Assembly (NCBI GenBank): GCA_964195995.1
Contig: CAXMQS010000092.1
Span: 72,461 to 136,460, forward strand
DNA length: 64,000 bases
Reading direction: 5' to 3'
Source of the DNA: CAXMQS01 sp964195995
GTDB lineage: Bacteria; Actinomycetota; Acidimicrobiia; Spongiisociales; JAOTWH01
In this document: positions 47,249 to 54,992 of the stretch, in pieces
Layout: each line of letters begins with the position of its first letter
How positions within the stretch are numbered: position 1 is the stretch's first letter
Program-made: the position numbers and the translations under genes
Notes under the pieces: model-generated
Seen by the model: the letters and a program-made list of their open reading frames with translations, nothing else
What the model was told of the DNA's origin: nothing
Database searches by the model: none

Positions 47249-48075
47249 CAGGAACGGCTCCGATAGAGCCGAACCGACATTGGGATGAACAGCAAGAGAA
47301 GAGCGGCCGTCCATCCCAGGGTCAAGAGGATGTCGTCACCTGCCGGTGTCCCGTTCGCCATACCCCGAACGGCGTCCGACGCCGCCGAGATCGGCTGGTA
47401 GGTGACGAAGGGTTGCAGCCAGCCTGGCATCGTCTCGGCAGGAGCGAACGCGGTGCTGGCGAGCATGAGTGGGAACAGCCAGAACATCGACAGCATGCCG
47501 ACCATGTCGGGCTGTCTGACCTTGGCTGCGATGGCGGCCCCCAGCCACGAGAAGCCATATCCGATCGCCGTTGCGAGCGCGATAGCCCCCACCGCACCGG
47601 CGAGCGAGGCGAAGCGGTAACCCATCAAGAGTCCGACCAGAGCAACCAGGATGAGACCCGCGACGTTGCGGGCGGCATCGGCGACGGTGCGTCCGGCGAT
47701 CACCGCCACCTGGCTCATCGGGAGTGAGCGGAATCGATCGGTCACACCCTCGGTGAGGTCCGCGGCGAGGCCCATGCTGGTTTGTTGGGCCCCTTGGAGG
47801 GCGGTGATGACGAACACCCCCGGTACGAGGAACCGCAGGTAGTCGATGCTGGCACCCGCGCCGATGGAGCCACCAAAGATGTAGTTGAACAGGACCAGGA
47901 AGAAGACACCCATGACGACCGCGAAGGCGAGCATTTCGGGCTGACGGAGGGTTCGGATGGTGTCGCGCCACAGCACAGTGTTGGTGTCCTGGGCGGCCCT
48001 TCGGATTCGCAAACCGATGCTTGGGTTTGAAACCAGTACCGGTCGGCTCTCGGAATGCACGGTTTCGGTTGTCAT
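47248..48075 (-). CDS. ABC-2 type transporter permease (DrrB-like)
   Basis: 275 residues with about six helices; VPGVFVITALQGAQQTSMGLAADLTEGVTDRFRSLPMS is the conserved ABC-2 region linking to the ATPase. This architecture is that of DrrB-type daunorubicin/antibiotic exporters. The 4-nt overlap with both neighbours shows a tight operon with the ATPase and TetR genes. The exported compound is unknown. Confidence 0.9.
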   Translation of the reverse strand: MTTETVHSESRPVLVSNPSIGLRIRRAAQDTNTVLWRDTIRTLRQPEMLAFAVVMGVFFLVLFNYIFGGSIGAGASIDYLRFLVPGVFVITALQGAQQTSMGLAADLTEGVTDRFRSLPMSQVAVIAGRTVADAARNVAGLILVALVGLLMGYRFASLAGAVGAIALATAIGYGFSWLGAAIAAKVRQPDMVGMLSMFWLFPLMLASTAFAPAETMPGWLQPFVTYQPISAASDAVRGMANGTPAGDDILLTLGWTAALLLLFIPMSVRLYRSRS

Positions 48076-49055
48076 GCGGGCACCTCCTCGGTCTCAACGG
48101 GGGATCCGGTGAGAACAAGAAACACGTCATCGAGCGTGGGACGGCGCAACTGGAAGTCAGTGATTGAGACATCGCCATCTTGGAGGCGCCGGAGCAAGTC
48201 GAGGGAGCGGATCGCTCCATCTCCCACCGGTATGCCGAGCCGACATCCGTCGACGTCGGTCACCAGGCCTTCGATCGGACCGATGATGTCGAGAGCAGCG
48301 GTGAGAGCGGTCTCGTCGACGACGCAGACCTCCAGAACATCTCGCTGGAGCTCTCGCTTGAGAGTCTCAGGACTGCCAGAAGCTACGACTTGCCCCTCAT
48401 CGATGATGAGAATGAGGTCGGCGAGTCGGTCGGCTTCCTCGAGATACTGGGTCGTGAGGACGATCGCGGTCCCTTGCGCGGCGAGCGATGCAATGGCATC
48501 CCAGAGTTCGGCTCTGCTTCGGGGGTCGAGACCGGCGGTCGGTTCGTCCAGAAACAGTGCTGGTGGACTCGCGACAAGGGCAGCCACGACGTCGAGTCTG
48601 CGTCGCTGCCCCCCGGAGTAGGTCCCGGCCACGCGATCGGCGAAACCATGCATTTCGAACTGCTCGATCAACTCCTCAGCTCGCCGCCTCCGCTTCGTTC
48701 GAGGGATCTTGTAGAGACGACCGAACAGCTCCAGGTTCTCCCTTGCAGTCAGCTTCTCGTCGACCGCTGCCGCCTGCCCGGCCAGCCCGATGAGCTGTCG
48801 AACCTGATCCGACTGCGTCCCTACGTCGAAACCGCCAATACGCGCCGATCCCGCATCTATTGGCACGAGCGTGGCCAGCATGTTGATGGTGGTCGTCTTG
48901 CCGGCACCGTTTGGTCCGAGCAAGCCCACCACCTGTCCGGCATCGACAGAGAAGCTCAGGTTCTTGACCGCCTCCACTGCATCGAAAGACTTCGACAAGC
49001 CAGCGGCTTCGATTACCGGACCAGGGTTCATCGTGATCTCTTCGATGTTAGACAT
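48072..49055 (-). CDS. ABC transporter ATPase (DrrA-like)
   Basis: 327 residues: Walker A GLLGPNGAGKTTTINML, Q-loop LIGLAGQAAAVDEKLTARENL, signature YSGGQRRRLDVVAALV, Walker B LFLDEPTAGLDP, H-loop TQYLEEADRLAD, plus the DrrA-type C-terminal extension. ATG at 49055 lies 7 nt behind a TAAGAT -10 box. The reading frame stays open further upstream into the tRNA-linked repeat, which is not coding. Confidence 0.94.
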   Translation of the reverse strand: MSNIEEITMNPGPVIEAAGLSKSFDAVEAVKNLSFSVDAGQVVGLLGPNGAGKTTTINMLATLVPIDAGSARIGGFDVGTQSDQVRQLIGLAGQAAAVDEKLTARENLELFGRLYKIPRTKRRRRAEELIEQFEMHGFADRVAGTYSGGQRRRLDVVAALVASPPALFLDEPTAGLDPRSRAELWDAIASLAAQGTAIVLTTQYLEEADRLADLILIIDEGQVVASGSPETLKRELQRDVLEVCVVDETALTAALDIIGPIEGLVTDVDGCRLGIPVGDGAIRSLDLLRRLQDGDVSITDFQLRRPTLDDVFLVLTGSPVETEEVPA

Positions 49056-49091
49056 AGTGTCTATCTTACATGACGTTATGTCTACTGTCGA
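49049..49091 (-). promoter_or_regulatory. Promoter and TetR operator of the ABC-tetR operon
   Basis: On the minus strand: TCGACA (-35, 49086-49091), 17-bp spacer, TAAGAT (-10, 49063-49068), then ATG after 7 nt. The perfect palindrome TAGACATAGTGTCTA (49049-49063) covers the start codon and touches the -10. A related half, TAGACATAACGTC, lies in the spacer. Binding of the TetR protein here would shut the operon. Confidence 0.72.
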
Positions 49092-49163
49092 GTCCTGGTC
49101 GTTGCCTTGTCGAGACGCCGTCAAGCCCGCCTCTGCTAGCTCGTTGTCGTTTGCTCTGCACGC

Positions 49164-49339
49164 GAGTGACCAGGAGTGACCGCTGCTGGCCACTGTGACG
49201 GGATGGAAACGGGGTGGATTCTGGGCGGCGCCTAGCATTCGACCGTCCGCCAGATCGTCACAACGTCCGCTGCTTGCTGACGATTCCGGACATTCAGCCC
49301 TCGTAGCTCAGGGGATAGAGCACCGGTTTCCTAAACCGT
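49164..49339 (+). repeat. Repeat copy A: upstream block plus tRNA-Arg(CCT) 5' half
   Basis: Starts with GAGTGACCAGGAGTGACC, includes GGTGGATTC and CCTAGCATTCG, and ends in the 5' half of tRNA-Arg (49297-49339: acceptor strand GCCCTCG, D-arm, anticodon arm with TTTCCTAAACC). Similarity to the other copies stops right after the anticodon stem; no T-arm follows. The region 49340-49429 shows nothing else recognisable. Confidence 0.85.
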
Positions 49340-49429
49340 TGTTGTCCGGTGTTAACCACTGCTGACCATTACAGGCTCTCAATGCTGTTTCGGCGGACTG
49401 CTGTTCACCGTGCTGACCACCAGAGGCCT

Positions 49430-49747
49430 TTAGCGGTTGGCGGGCTCATTCGGCTGGGCCTTCCTTAGCCGGATCTCGTACCCCAAAGAAACGATGGCCC
49501 TGAGCGTCTCCACAACGGAGGTGCGGTCGTACTCCTTCTCGCTCTCAGAGAGGTCGTCGTAGTGCACCAACCCGGGGTGGGTACGCAACGCGTCACTTCT
49601 CGCGGGTCCGTGTACCCATCCTTCCTCGAGTCTCTGTCTGGCCCAATGGTCGTGGTTGTGCTTGGCCAGGAGTTCTACAAGCTCGTCAAGACCACCGGGA
49701 AGCTCGACGCCGGAAGTGGGAATTGGAGCTGGGGTGTAGGTGTCCAT
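49430..49747 (-). CDS. RyR-domain protein
   Basis: 105 residues, almost all one RyR (ryanodine-receptor repeat) domain: NHDHWARQRLEEGWVHGP, then HPGLVHYDDLSESEKEYDR and VVETLRAIVSLGYEI. These match the known H-x2-W-x5-EGW-x2-G and P-L-x-Y-L-E-Y-R pattern. In bacteria, RyR domains occur in nucleotide-centred conflict systems, probably as ligand sensors (established for the family by comparative genomics). Start ATG with GGAG upstream. The nearby genes include TIR and trypsin proteins, which suits that role. Confidence 0.87.
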   Translation of the reverse strand: MDTYTPAPIPTSGVELPGGLDELVELLAKHNHDHWARQRLEEGWVHGPARSDALRTHPGLVHYDDLSESEKEYDRTSVVETLRAIVSLGYEIRLRKAQPNEPANR

Positions 49748-49918
49748 TGGCCTCCGTCCACTCGCTGCGTCCGGTGAATGTCTCGGCAACTCAGCCTACG
49801 CTCGGAGGAGGCATTGTCACCAGCCGTTACCGGCGCGAAGACCAACTCCGCCCCCCTGCGCTAGGCGCAACACATCTCAGGTAGGGTCCAGCCGCAACCG
49901 CTGAAAGGGTGTACGGCC

Positions 49919-50821
49919 ATGAACGACTTCGTTCCAACAACAGAGGGCATGCCCGAGGAGTTCGCCGAACCCGAGAGCGACGCCGAGCTGCACGACCCCA
50001 AGCTCTCGATGGAGGCTACGACAGGCGACCTACGGAAGATGTGGGCGGACTGGCTGTGCGCCAAGGGGCCTGGGAAGTACGCCAATCCGATCTTCTTCGC
50101 CAAGAAGATCGGTGGCGTCCCGGCGGTGGCGGAGGATGCGTTCCGAGCGCTCGAGCAGGCGCTGAAGTCGTCCGGCTATCAACCGAAGTCGGCGTGGGCA
50201 TACAACTGCCGCAACATCGGCGGCACCAAGAGCTACTCGTTACATTCGTACGGGATCGCCATCGACATCGACCCGTCGGTCAACCCCTACAGCAGCGGCG
50301 ACCCCTACTCGGGCAAGTTCAAGTCAGAGCACGTCGAGGCGGTTCTCGCCATCAAGAACGCCGAGGGCCGGCGGGTGTGGTCCTGGGGCGGCAACTGGAA
50401 GAAGCGCGACCGGATGCACTTCCAGCTCGACCAAGACCCCACCGGCGTTGACGTCGACTGGTCGACGGTACCTGGAGGAGAATCGATGACGTCCTCTGTC
50501 GCTGAGGAGCGAACAACAAGGACCGTTGGCAAGGCGAGCGCGGAGCTAATCGATGCCGCATTCGCCGCCGGTTGGGCGCAGGGTGACAAGAACTACTGGC
50601 TCACGTTGTCGCCAGACAGTGGCGAGTGGCCTGACTTCTGGAACGCCTGCTACGGGGCGGCCGAGAAAGTGACAAGAAGCGGCAAGCCGGATGACGCCTG
50701 GATCGAGGCGGCCTTCGCGGCCGGCTGGGCGCAGGGGGACAAGACCTACTGGCTCGAGATGTCAACGGACAGCGACGAGTGGTCCGACTTCTGGAACGCG
50801 TTCACGGCCGCGGTCGGCTAG
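49919..50821 (+). CDS. M15-family D-Ala-D-Ala carboxypeptidase-like protein with C-terminal repeats
   Basis: 300 residues. The peptidase domain (about 40-180) has the VanY/M15 zinc ligands: SLHSYGIAIDID (His109, Asp116) and DRMHFQL (His167). After a linker come two near-identical 39-residue repeats (208-246 and 259-297) around AAFAAGWAQGDK-YWL and DFWNA. No signal peptide is visible, so export, if any, is not by Sec; it resembles phage or endolysin-type hydrolases. Function of the repeats unknown (cell-wall binding is possible). Confidence 0.8.
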   Translation: MNDFVPTTEGMPEEFAEPESDAELHDPKLSMEATTGDLRKMWADWLCAKGPGKYANPIFFAKKIGGVPAVAEDAFRALEQALKSSGYQPKSAWAYNCRNIGGTKSYSLHSYGIAIDIDPSVNPYSSGDPYSGKFKSEHVEAVLAIKNAEGRRVWSWGGNWKKRDRMHFQLDQDPTGVDVDWSTVPGGESMTSSVAEERTTRTVGKASAELIDAAFAAGWAQGDKNYWLTLSPDSGEWPDFWNACYGAAEKVTRSGKPDDAWIEAAFAAGWAQGDKTYWLEMSTDSDEWSDFWNAFTAAVG

Positions 50822-50889
50822 CCAGCGGGCCTCGCATAGGGATCGACTTCTGAGTCCCACCAGGCCGACCGAAGAACGAGTCGGCCCGG

Positions 50890-52515
50890 TCAATCGGACT
50901 TCGAGGCGCCGAGATGGTCGGCCAGAGCGCTGCGAATGCTCTGGATCCACAGGCCCTCGTTGGCGGCGTAGCTGCCTTCCTTGTCGTTCAGTTTCGGCAT
51001 CGTCATCGCGCCTGCATGGTGCAACCCGATGAGCCGCCACTTCGAGTCGAACACTGGACTGCCCGAACTCCCCGGCTCCGTAGGAGTCCGGTAGTGAAGC
51101 CTGGGATCTTCCAAGTCGATCAACAGGTTGTCCTGCAACGAGAAGGAGAGGCCGCCCCCAAGCGGGTGGCCAATGATGTAGACGCGCTGCTCTCCGTCGG
51201 CAAGCGGCATCCCTGACGCGACGGGAATCGGCTCGACCTCGGGCGCAGGCTTGTCGATCCGCAACACGGATACGTCGAGCTCCTCGGGAGGCGACGAGAA
51301 GATCAGCTCGCTGACACGGAACTCGTCCTCAAGGCCAAGCGCTTCGAACTTGATGACGGCCTCGTCAGGCCGGAGAGCACCCGACACGTCGTCTGATACG
51401 ACATGAGCGTTCGTGATGACGAACACCTCATCGGCTGGCAACAGCTCGCACAGGTCAGCGCCTCTGAGCATGAAGCCGGTGCCGACTCCGGTGTCAAGCG
51501 AGTCGCAGAACAGCGCAACAGCCTCGCTGCGATCGAGGCCGGTTCGATACCACTTCAGGTTCTGCACACCGGTTGTACCCAGGACGCGCTCCAGCGTTGG
51601 CTCGGTAACTGACTCGAGTGCGGCGGTCGCAGTTGCTTTGGCCTTGGGTTGGAGGTCGACCGCTCCGCCGTCCTCCCTGGCCAGGATCGCACCCCGCAAG
51701 ATCTCCAGTATTGCCCCCTGCTCACCATCGGGCTCGAGCTGCCACACCTCCTCCAACTGGCGCAAGGTGCTCGTCAGCTCGAATGAGTCGGAGTCTCCCT
51801 TGACGTATCGCCCCAGCCACTCCAGGGCCCCCTTGTAGTCGCCAACGGCTACGGAGGCCTCCAGAGCCGTCGCGTAATCCCAGACGTCGGCCCGACCCTC
51901 GTCCGCGCGCGCCTCGATGTCGGTCAGGATGGTGCGCGCCAGTTCCTCTGGCTCCGGATAGCCGTCGAGCGTGACCTCATCGCGGCGGGCCCGAGCCAGA
52001 AGTGCCGCGGAGTTGATCCCGTGCCATGCGTCCAAATCGACCTTGTAGATCTCGTAATAGGCGTCGATGCTCTGGCGCAACAGCACCTGGTTGCGTGCAA
52101 GGGTGGGGGCCGCGGCATCCATGTACATCTGCTTGTAGGTGCGACCGAGTTGACCGCGGGATTCAGCGTTCTCCTTGGGATCATCAGCCGTCTCGGCGAC
52201 CGTCACCTGCAGCACTGACTCACCGGCAACGAGGTGGCCTCGATCCAGCAGCGCCTGGGCATAGTGCCGGCGGACCGCCGGCGAGGTCACTTCAGCCTGG
52301 ATGAAGGCGTCTCCCAGGGCCTCCATGAGGTCGAACCAGCGCTTGCGGCGCAGCATGCCGAGCACCTTGGCGGCAGTGTCAGCAGGGAACGGCTCTTCGG
52401 TGGCCCGCACCCTCTTGACGAGTTCCTCGCAAAGAGCGGTCGTCTCGACGCGGTCATACTCATTGACGCGCGCCCCGAGGGCTTTCGTGAAGTCGTCGGC
52501 GTCTTCCCACGTCAC
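50890..52515 (-). CDS. Trypsin-like serine protease with N-terminal TPR-like region
   Basis: 541 residues. The N-terminal 300 are helical repeats (HYAQALLDRGHLVAGE; QLGRTYKQMYMDAA; WDYATALEASVAVGDYKGALEWL) resembling the TPR-like MAP3K TRAF-binding type domain. The C-terminal protease has the triad His371 (VITNAHVVSD), Asp414 (LDVSVLRI) and Ser484 (EPGSSGSPVF). No signal peptide, so it acts in the cytoplasm. Start GTG at 52515 with AGAGGGG upstream. It precedes no NTPase but shares direction with the hydrolase and TIR genes, probably as an operon. Confidence 0.84.
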   Translation of the reverse strand: MTWEDADDFTKALGARVNEYDRVETTALCEELVKRVRATEEPFPADTAAKVLGMLRRKRWFDLMEALGDAFIQAEVTSPAVRRHYAQALLDRGHLVAGESVLQVTVAETADDPKENAESRGQLGRTYKQMYMDAAAPTLARNQVLLRQSIDAYYEIYKVDLDAWHGINSAALLARARRDEVTLDGYPEPEELARTILTDIEARADEGRADVWDYATALEASVAVGDYKGALEWLGRYVKGDSDSFELTSTLRQLEEVWQLEPDGEQGAILEILRGAILAREDGGAVDLQPKAKATATAALESVTEPTLERVLGTTGVQNLKWYRTGLDRSEAVALFCDSLDTGVGTGFMLRGADLCELLPADEVFVITNAHVVSDDVSGALRPDEAVIKFEALGLEDEFRVSELIFSSPPEELDVSVLRIDKPAPEVEPIPVASGMPLADGEQRVYIIGHPLGGGLSFSLQDNLLIDLEDPRLHYRTPTEPGSSGSPVFDSKWRLIGLHHAGAMTMPKLNDKEGSYAANEGLWIQSIRSALADHLGASKSD

Positions 52516-52529
52516 AGCTGCCCCTCTGC

Positions 52530-53453
52530 CTATAAGCCGAGCATCGAGCCGAGCTCCTGGCGCATCTTCGCACCCGCCAAGTACTTCAAGACGCTGTGGC
52601 GCCACTTGCCCCAGCTCTGCTCGTTGATGTCGATCACCTCGAGATCACCCGACCGCTTGTAGTCGTTGGCGAACTTGGGGTCGATGCCCGCGACCGGATC
52701 CAGATGGTCGTACACGTTGACCCAGCGACCGACCTTGTCCGGATAACCGTCGTCCCTGGTCCACTCTGGCTGCAGTCGGTCCTGGATCTCGTCTAGCCCG
52801 AGCGGACTGCCGACAGTCACCAGGCCATCGACCGGCGGGCAATCTGGCACCCGCATGAGGTTGTCATACGCCATGACCGTTCCCATGCTGTGGGCGACAA
52901 AGACGTGGGGCGGCCCGGATTCAGCGCCCGAACGGAGGGCGTCTTGCACCCGGCTCCGGATCTCCGTTTGCACCTCGAACTCCTTGCCTTGGCGCGGGCT
53001 GAAGGTCATATTCCACAGGTAATGGTGAACGTCGCGCAGGTAGGCCGACATGATTCGCTTCTTCATCCAACCTGGCAGCGGAATGCGCTCGAACTGCGCC
53101 GCTGCCTCCTCCTCGGACGGCTCGTCCTCATCGGAGATGTCCGCGTCGAGGTTGTACTTCGAGACGAAGCTGTCGAGCCACTCCTGCTCTTCCGGGCTGG
53201 CCTCTTCCCGGAAGGCCAGATCTACGTCCTCGGCATTGGTGTCGGCGACCCCGTCCTCGGCACTCTCATGGAAGTCGGTCTCCGGCTTGGGCTCGGCGTA
53301 CATCACGTCGGCCCAATACACCATCGACGAGGTGATCCCCTCCGCCCCGAGGTCGATGCCATCGTCCCTAGCCAGAGCCCGCCGCCACGAAGCCAGCACG
53401 ACATCGCTGAGTGGTTTGTTGGAGATTCCGTGAATGAACGTTACGTGTGGCAC
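52530..53453 (-). CDS. Alpha/beta hydrolase of the TIR cluster
   Basis: 307 residues. HGISNKP near residue 8 forms the oxyanion region and FVAHSMGTVMAYD contains the nucleophile Ser189 in an A-H-S-M-G elbow; YDHLDPVAGID and the late WRHSVLKYL may give Asp and His. An acidic insert (about 55-120) separates the first strands. Lipase/esterase-like; the substrate is unknown. GTG at 53453, GAGGA upstream. Only 14 bp separate it from the protease gene, so they are probably co-transcribed. Confidence 0.8.
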   Translation of the reverse strand: MPHVTFIHGISNKPLSDVVLASWRRALARDDGIDLGAEGITSSMVYWADVMYAEPKPETDFHESAEDGVADTNAEDVDLAFREEASPEEQEWLDSFVSKYNLDADISDEDEPSEEEAAAQFERIPLPGWMKKRIMSAYLRDVHHYLWNMTFSPRQGKEFEVQTEIRSRVQDALRSGAESGPPHVFVAHSMGTVMAYDNLMRVPDCPPVDGLVTVGSPLGLDEIQDRLQPEWTRDDGYPDKVGRWVNVYDHLDPVAGIDPKFANDYKRSGDLEVIDINEQSWGKWRHSVLKYLAGAKMRQELGSMLGL

Positions 53454-53524
53454 AGCTTCCTCTCGCTCGGCACGAAGGGCAAGCCTAGATGACATGCCCG
53501 CCAAGAGACGGGAGCGATCGGAAC

Positions 53525-54613
53525 CTAGTTACGTGTCCAGGTGAAGCGGCCCTCGGTGTTACTCATCTCTATCACCGTGGCCGGACGTCCGGAATCGCCA
53601 TCGTGGCTTAGCGCGAAGCTCTCGAACTCCTGAAGGTCGCTGCCGCACAACGCCACAAGGATCTCTGAGCGGAGTGACGTCATGTTGCTCGTGAAGTCGC
53701 GCGTTTCGGTCGCGTTGCCGTCCACAACACCCGCCAGCGACAACGATCCGGCGCATGACAGGTGTCCGTCGGGACTAGGAAAGAACTCGTCATGAACGTC
53801 CATATCCCACGACGCGGCGCCGGTGGCGTCGATGCTGAGAAGCCCGTTCAGCGGCGGGAAGCCCAGCACGATCGGGCCCGGACTCTCGGTCCAGGCAGAT
53901 TGGACCCAGTCCCCCGCGACCTGCTCGAACGCGTTCAACGGCGGGGCTGTGATTGTGGGATCTATGACCGGCGACTCGGGGTCGGAGGGCGGTGACTGTG
54001 TCGTCTGTGTCGACCCAGTGCTTGGCGACGTCGAATCCGGTGTGGTGGTGCCGTTCCCGATCTGCGACGCCACGACACCGGCCGCCACCGCGATAGCAAT
54101 GACAGCAGCGACGGCGATGCCCCACCTCGATCTTGGCTTCCGCGTCTTGAGCTTGGTAACCGACTCGATGTCCCGGGTCAGCCGCTCGGCGTCCGTGTTG
54201 AAGCGACTGGCGCTCAGCTCGAGCGCGTTGAGACGGGCCAATCTCTGCAGGTCAGTTGGGAGGTCTCCGGAAGCTGGCAACGCTGCGCCGTCAACCAGAA
54301 CCGGAATGACAGTGACATCGGCCTGTCGAAGGGCAGTCGCAATCTCTTGGCGGAGCAAGTCCTCAGGGTCCTGTATGCGGGGTCGACCTTGGTCGTCCGG
54401 AATCGATTCCCAGGTCCGTCCGATTACGGCAAGCAGGACGTCTACGTCTCTGAGGTATTCGGCGATGTAGTCCGAGAATTCGACACCCGCCGGGATGGTC
54501 GACACATCCATGAAGACCTTCTCGGCGCCGAACCGCTCGACGAGCTCGTTATAGAGACTGGTTGACCAGCCTCCAGCGTCCTCACGCCGATAGCTAATGA
54601 ACACCCCGGGCAC
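53525..54613 (-). CDS. Membrane-anchored TIR-domain protein
   Basis: 362 residues. TIR_2-type domain at 1-130: GVFISYRREDAGGWS, VFMDVSTIPAGVEFSDYI and LLRQEIATAL (Glu90 is the best candidate for the NADase glutamate). Then a transmembrane helix at about 164-184, a Ser/Thr/Pro linker and a roughly 150-residue extracytoplasmic C-terminal region of unknown fold, including two Cys. The layout suggests an outside sensor linked to an inside TIR effector. GTG start. First gene of the TIR-hydrolase-protease set. Confidence 0.87.
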   Translation of the reverse strand: MPGVFISYRREDAGGWSTSLYNELVERFGAEKVFMDVSTIPAGVEFSDYIAEYLRDVDVLLAVIGRTWESIPDDQGRPRIQDPEDLLRQEIATALRQADVTVIPVLVDGAALPASGDLPTDLQRLARLNALELSASRFNTDAERLTRDIESVTKLKTRKPRSRWGIAVAAVIAIAVAAGVVASQIGNGTTTPDSTSPSTGSTQTTQSPPSDPESPVIDPTITAPPLNAFEQVAGDWVQSAWTESPGPIVLGFPPLNGLLSIDATGAASWDMDVHDEFFPSPDGHLSCAGSLSLAGVVDGNATETRDFTSNMTSLRSEILVALCGSDLQEFESFALSHDGDSGRPATVIEMSNTEGRFTWTRN

Positions 54614-54732
54614 TCGAACACACCCTTCCCCGTGACCTGGCCGTTAACCGTAGCGAGCGAAACTCGACCGACGCCGGCGGACTCTCCGCAAGGCGGTTCG
54701 CGTTGCGCATCGCTCGCCGCTGCGGGGAATCA

Positions 54733-54845
54733 TGAGCGCCCGCGCACGGCGACTGCGGCGAGGATGGTGCGCGTTCCGGTGGTGGCAAGTCGTGCTACCT
54801 GATCGGGCGTACGCGCTGCGAGAGCCAAGAGACCAGCGTCAACGC
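54733..54845 (-). pseudogene. Decayed C-terminal fragment of a TetR-family gene
   Basis: Minus-strand translation LALAARTPDQVARLATTGTR is almost the same as the end of the intact TetR protein at 46658-47248 (LGLAARTPNQVARLATTGTR). The DNA match spans about 100 bp, after which roughly 23 bp are missing relative to the intact gene and the match ends soon after. No HTH part remains. It lies in the 380-bp gap between the two TIR genes; nothing else in 54614-54992 is recognisable. Confidence 0.8.
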
Positions 54846-54992
54846 ATCCCGCTGCACCAAACCTCGCGGCCTGGACGGCCCAACTCAGTAGTCCCCTGGG
54901 GCGCACTGGCCTGGGTTCGATTAGTGGACCCGTCACACATGCTTCTCGCGACGCCGGCAGCTTGCTGGGCCACCTAGTAGGTTCGCTGGTCG

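Noticed and set aside
49056..49238. N-terminal extension of the ABC ATPase (and similarly of the cupin at 63769-63891)
   Set aside because: Both extensions start with the same MLGA...NPPRFHPVT peptide because they are read from the shared tRNA-linked repeat, not from gene sequence.
49297..49345. Group I intron in the tRNA-Arg anticodon loop
   Set aside because: Such introns interrupt the loop itself; here all copies continue through the loop and the 3' side of the stem before diverging, and no 3' tRNA half follows.
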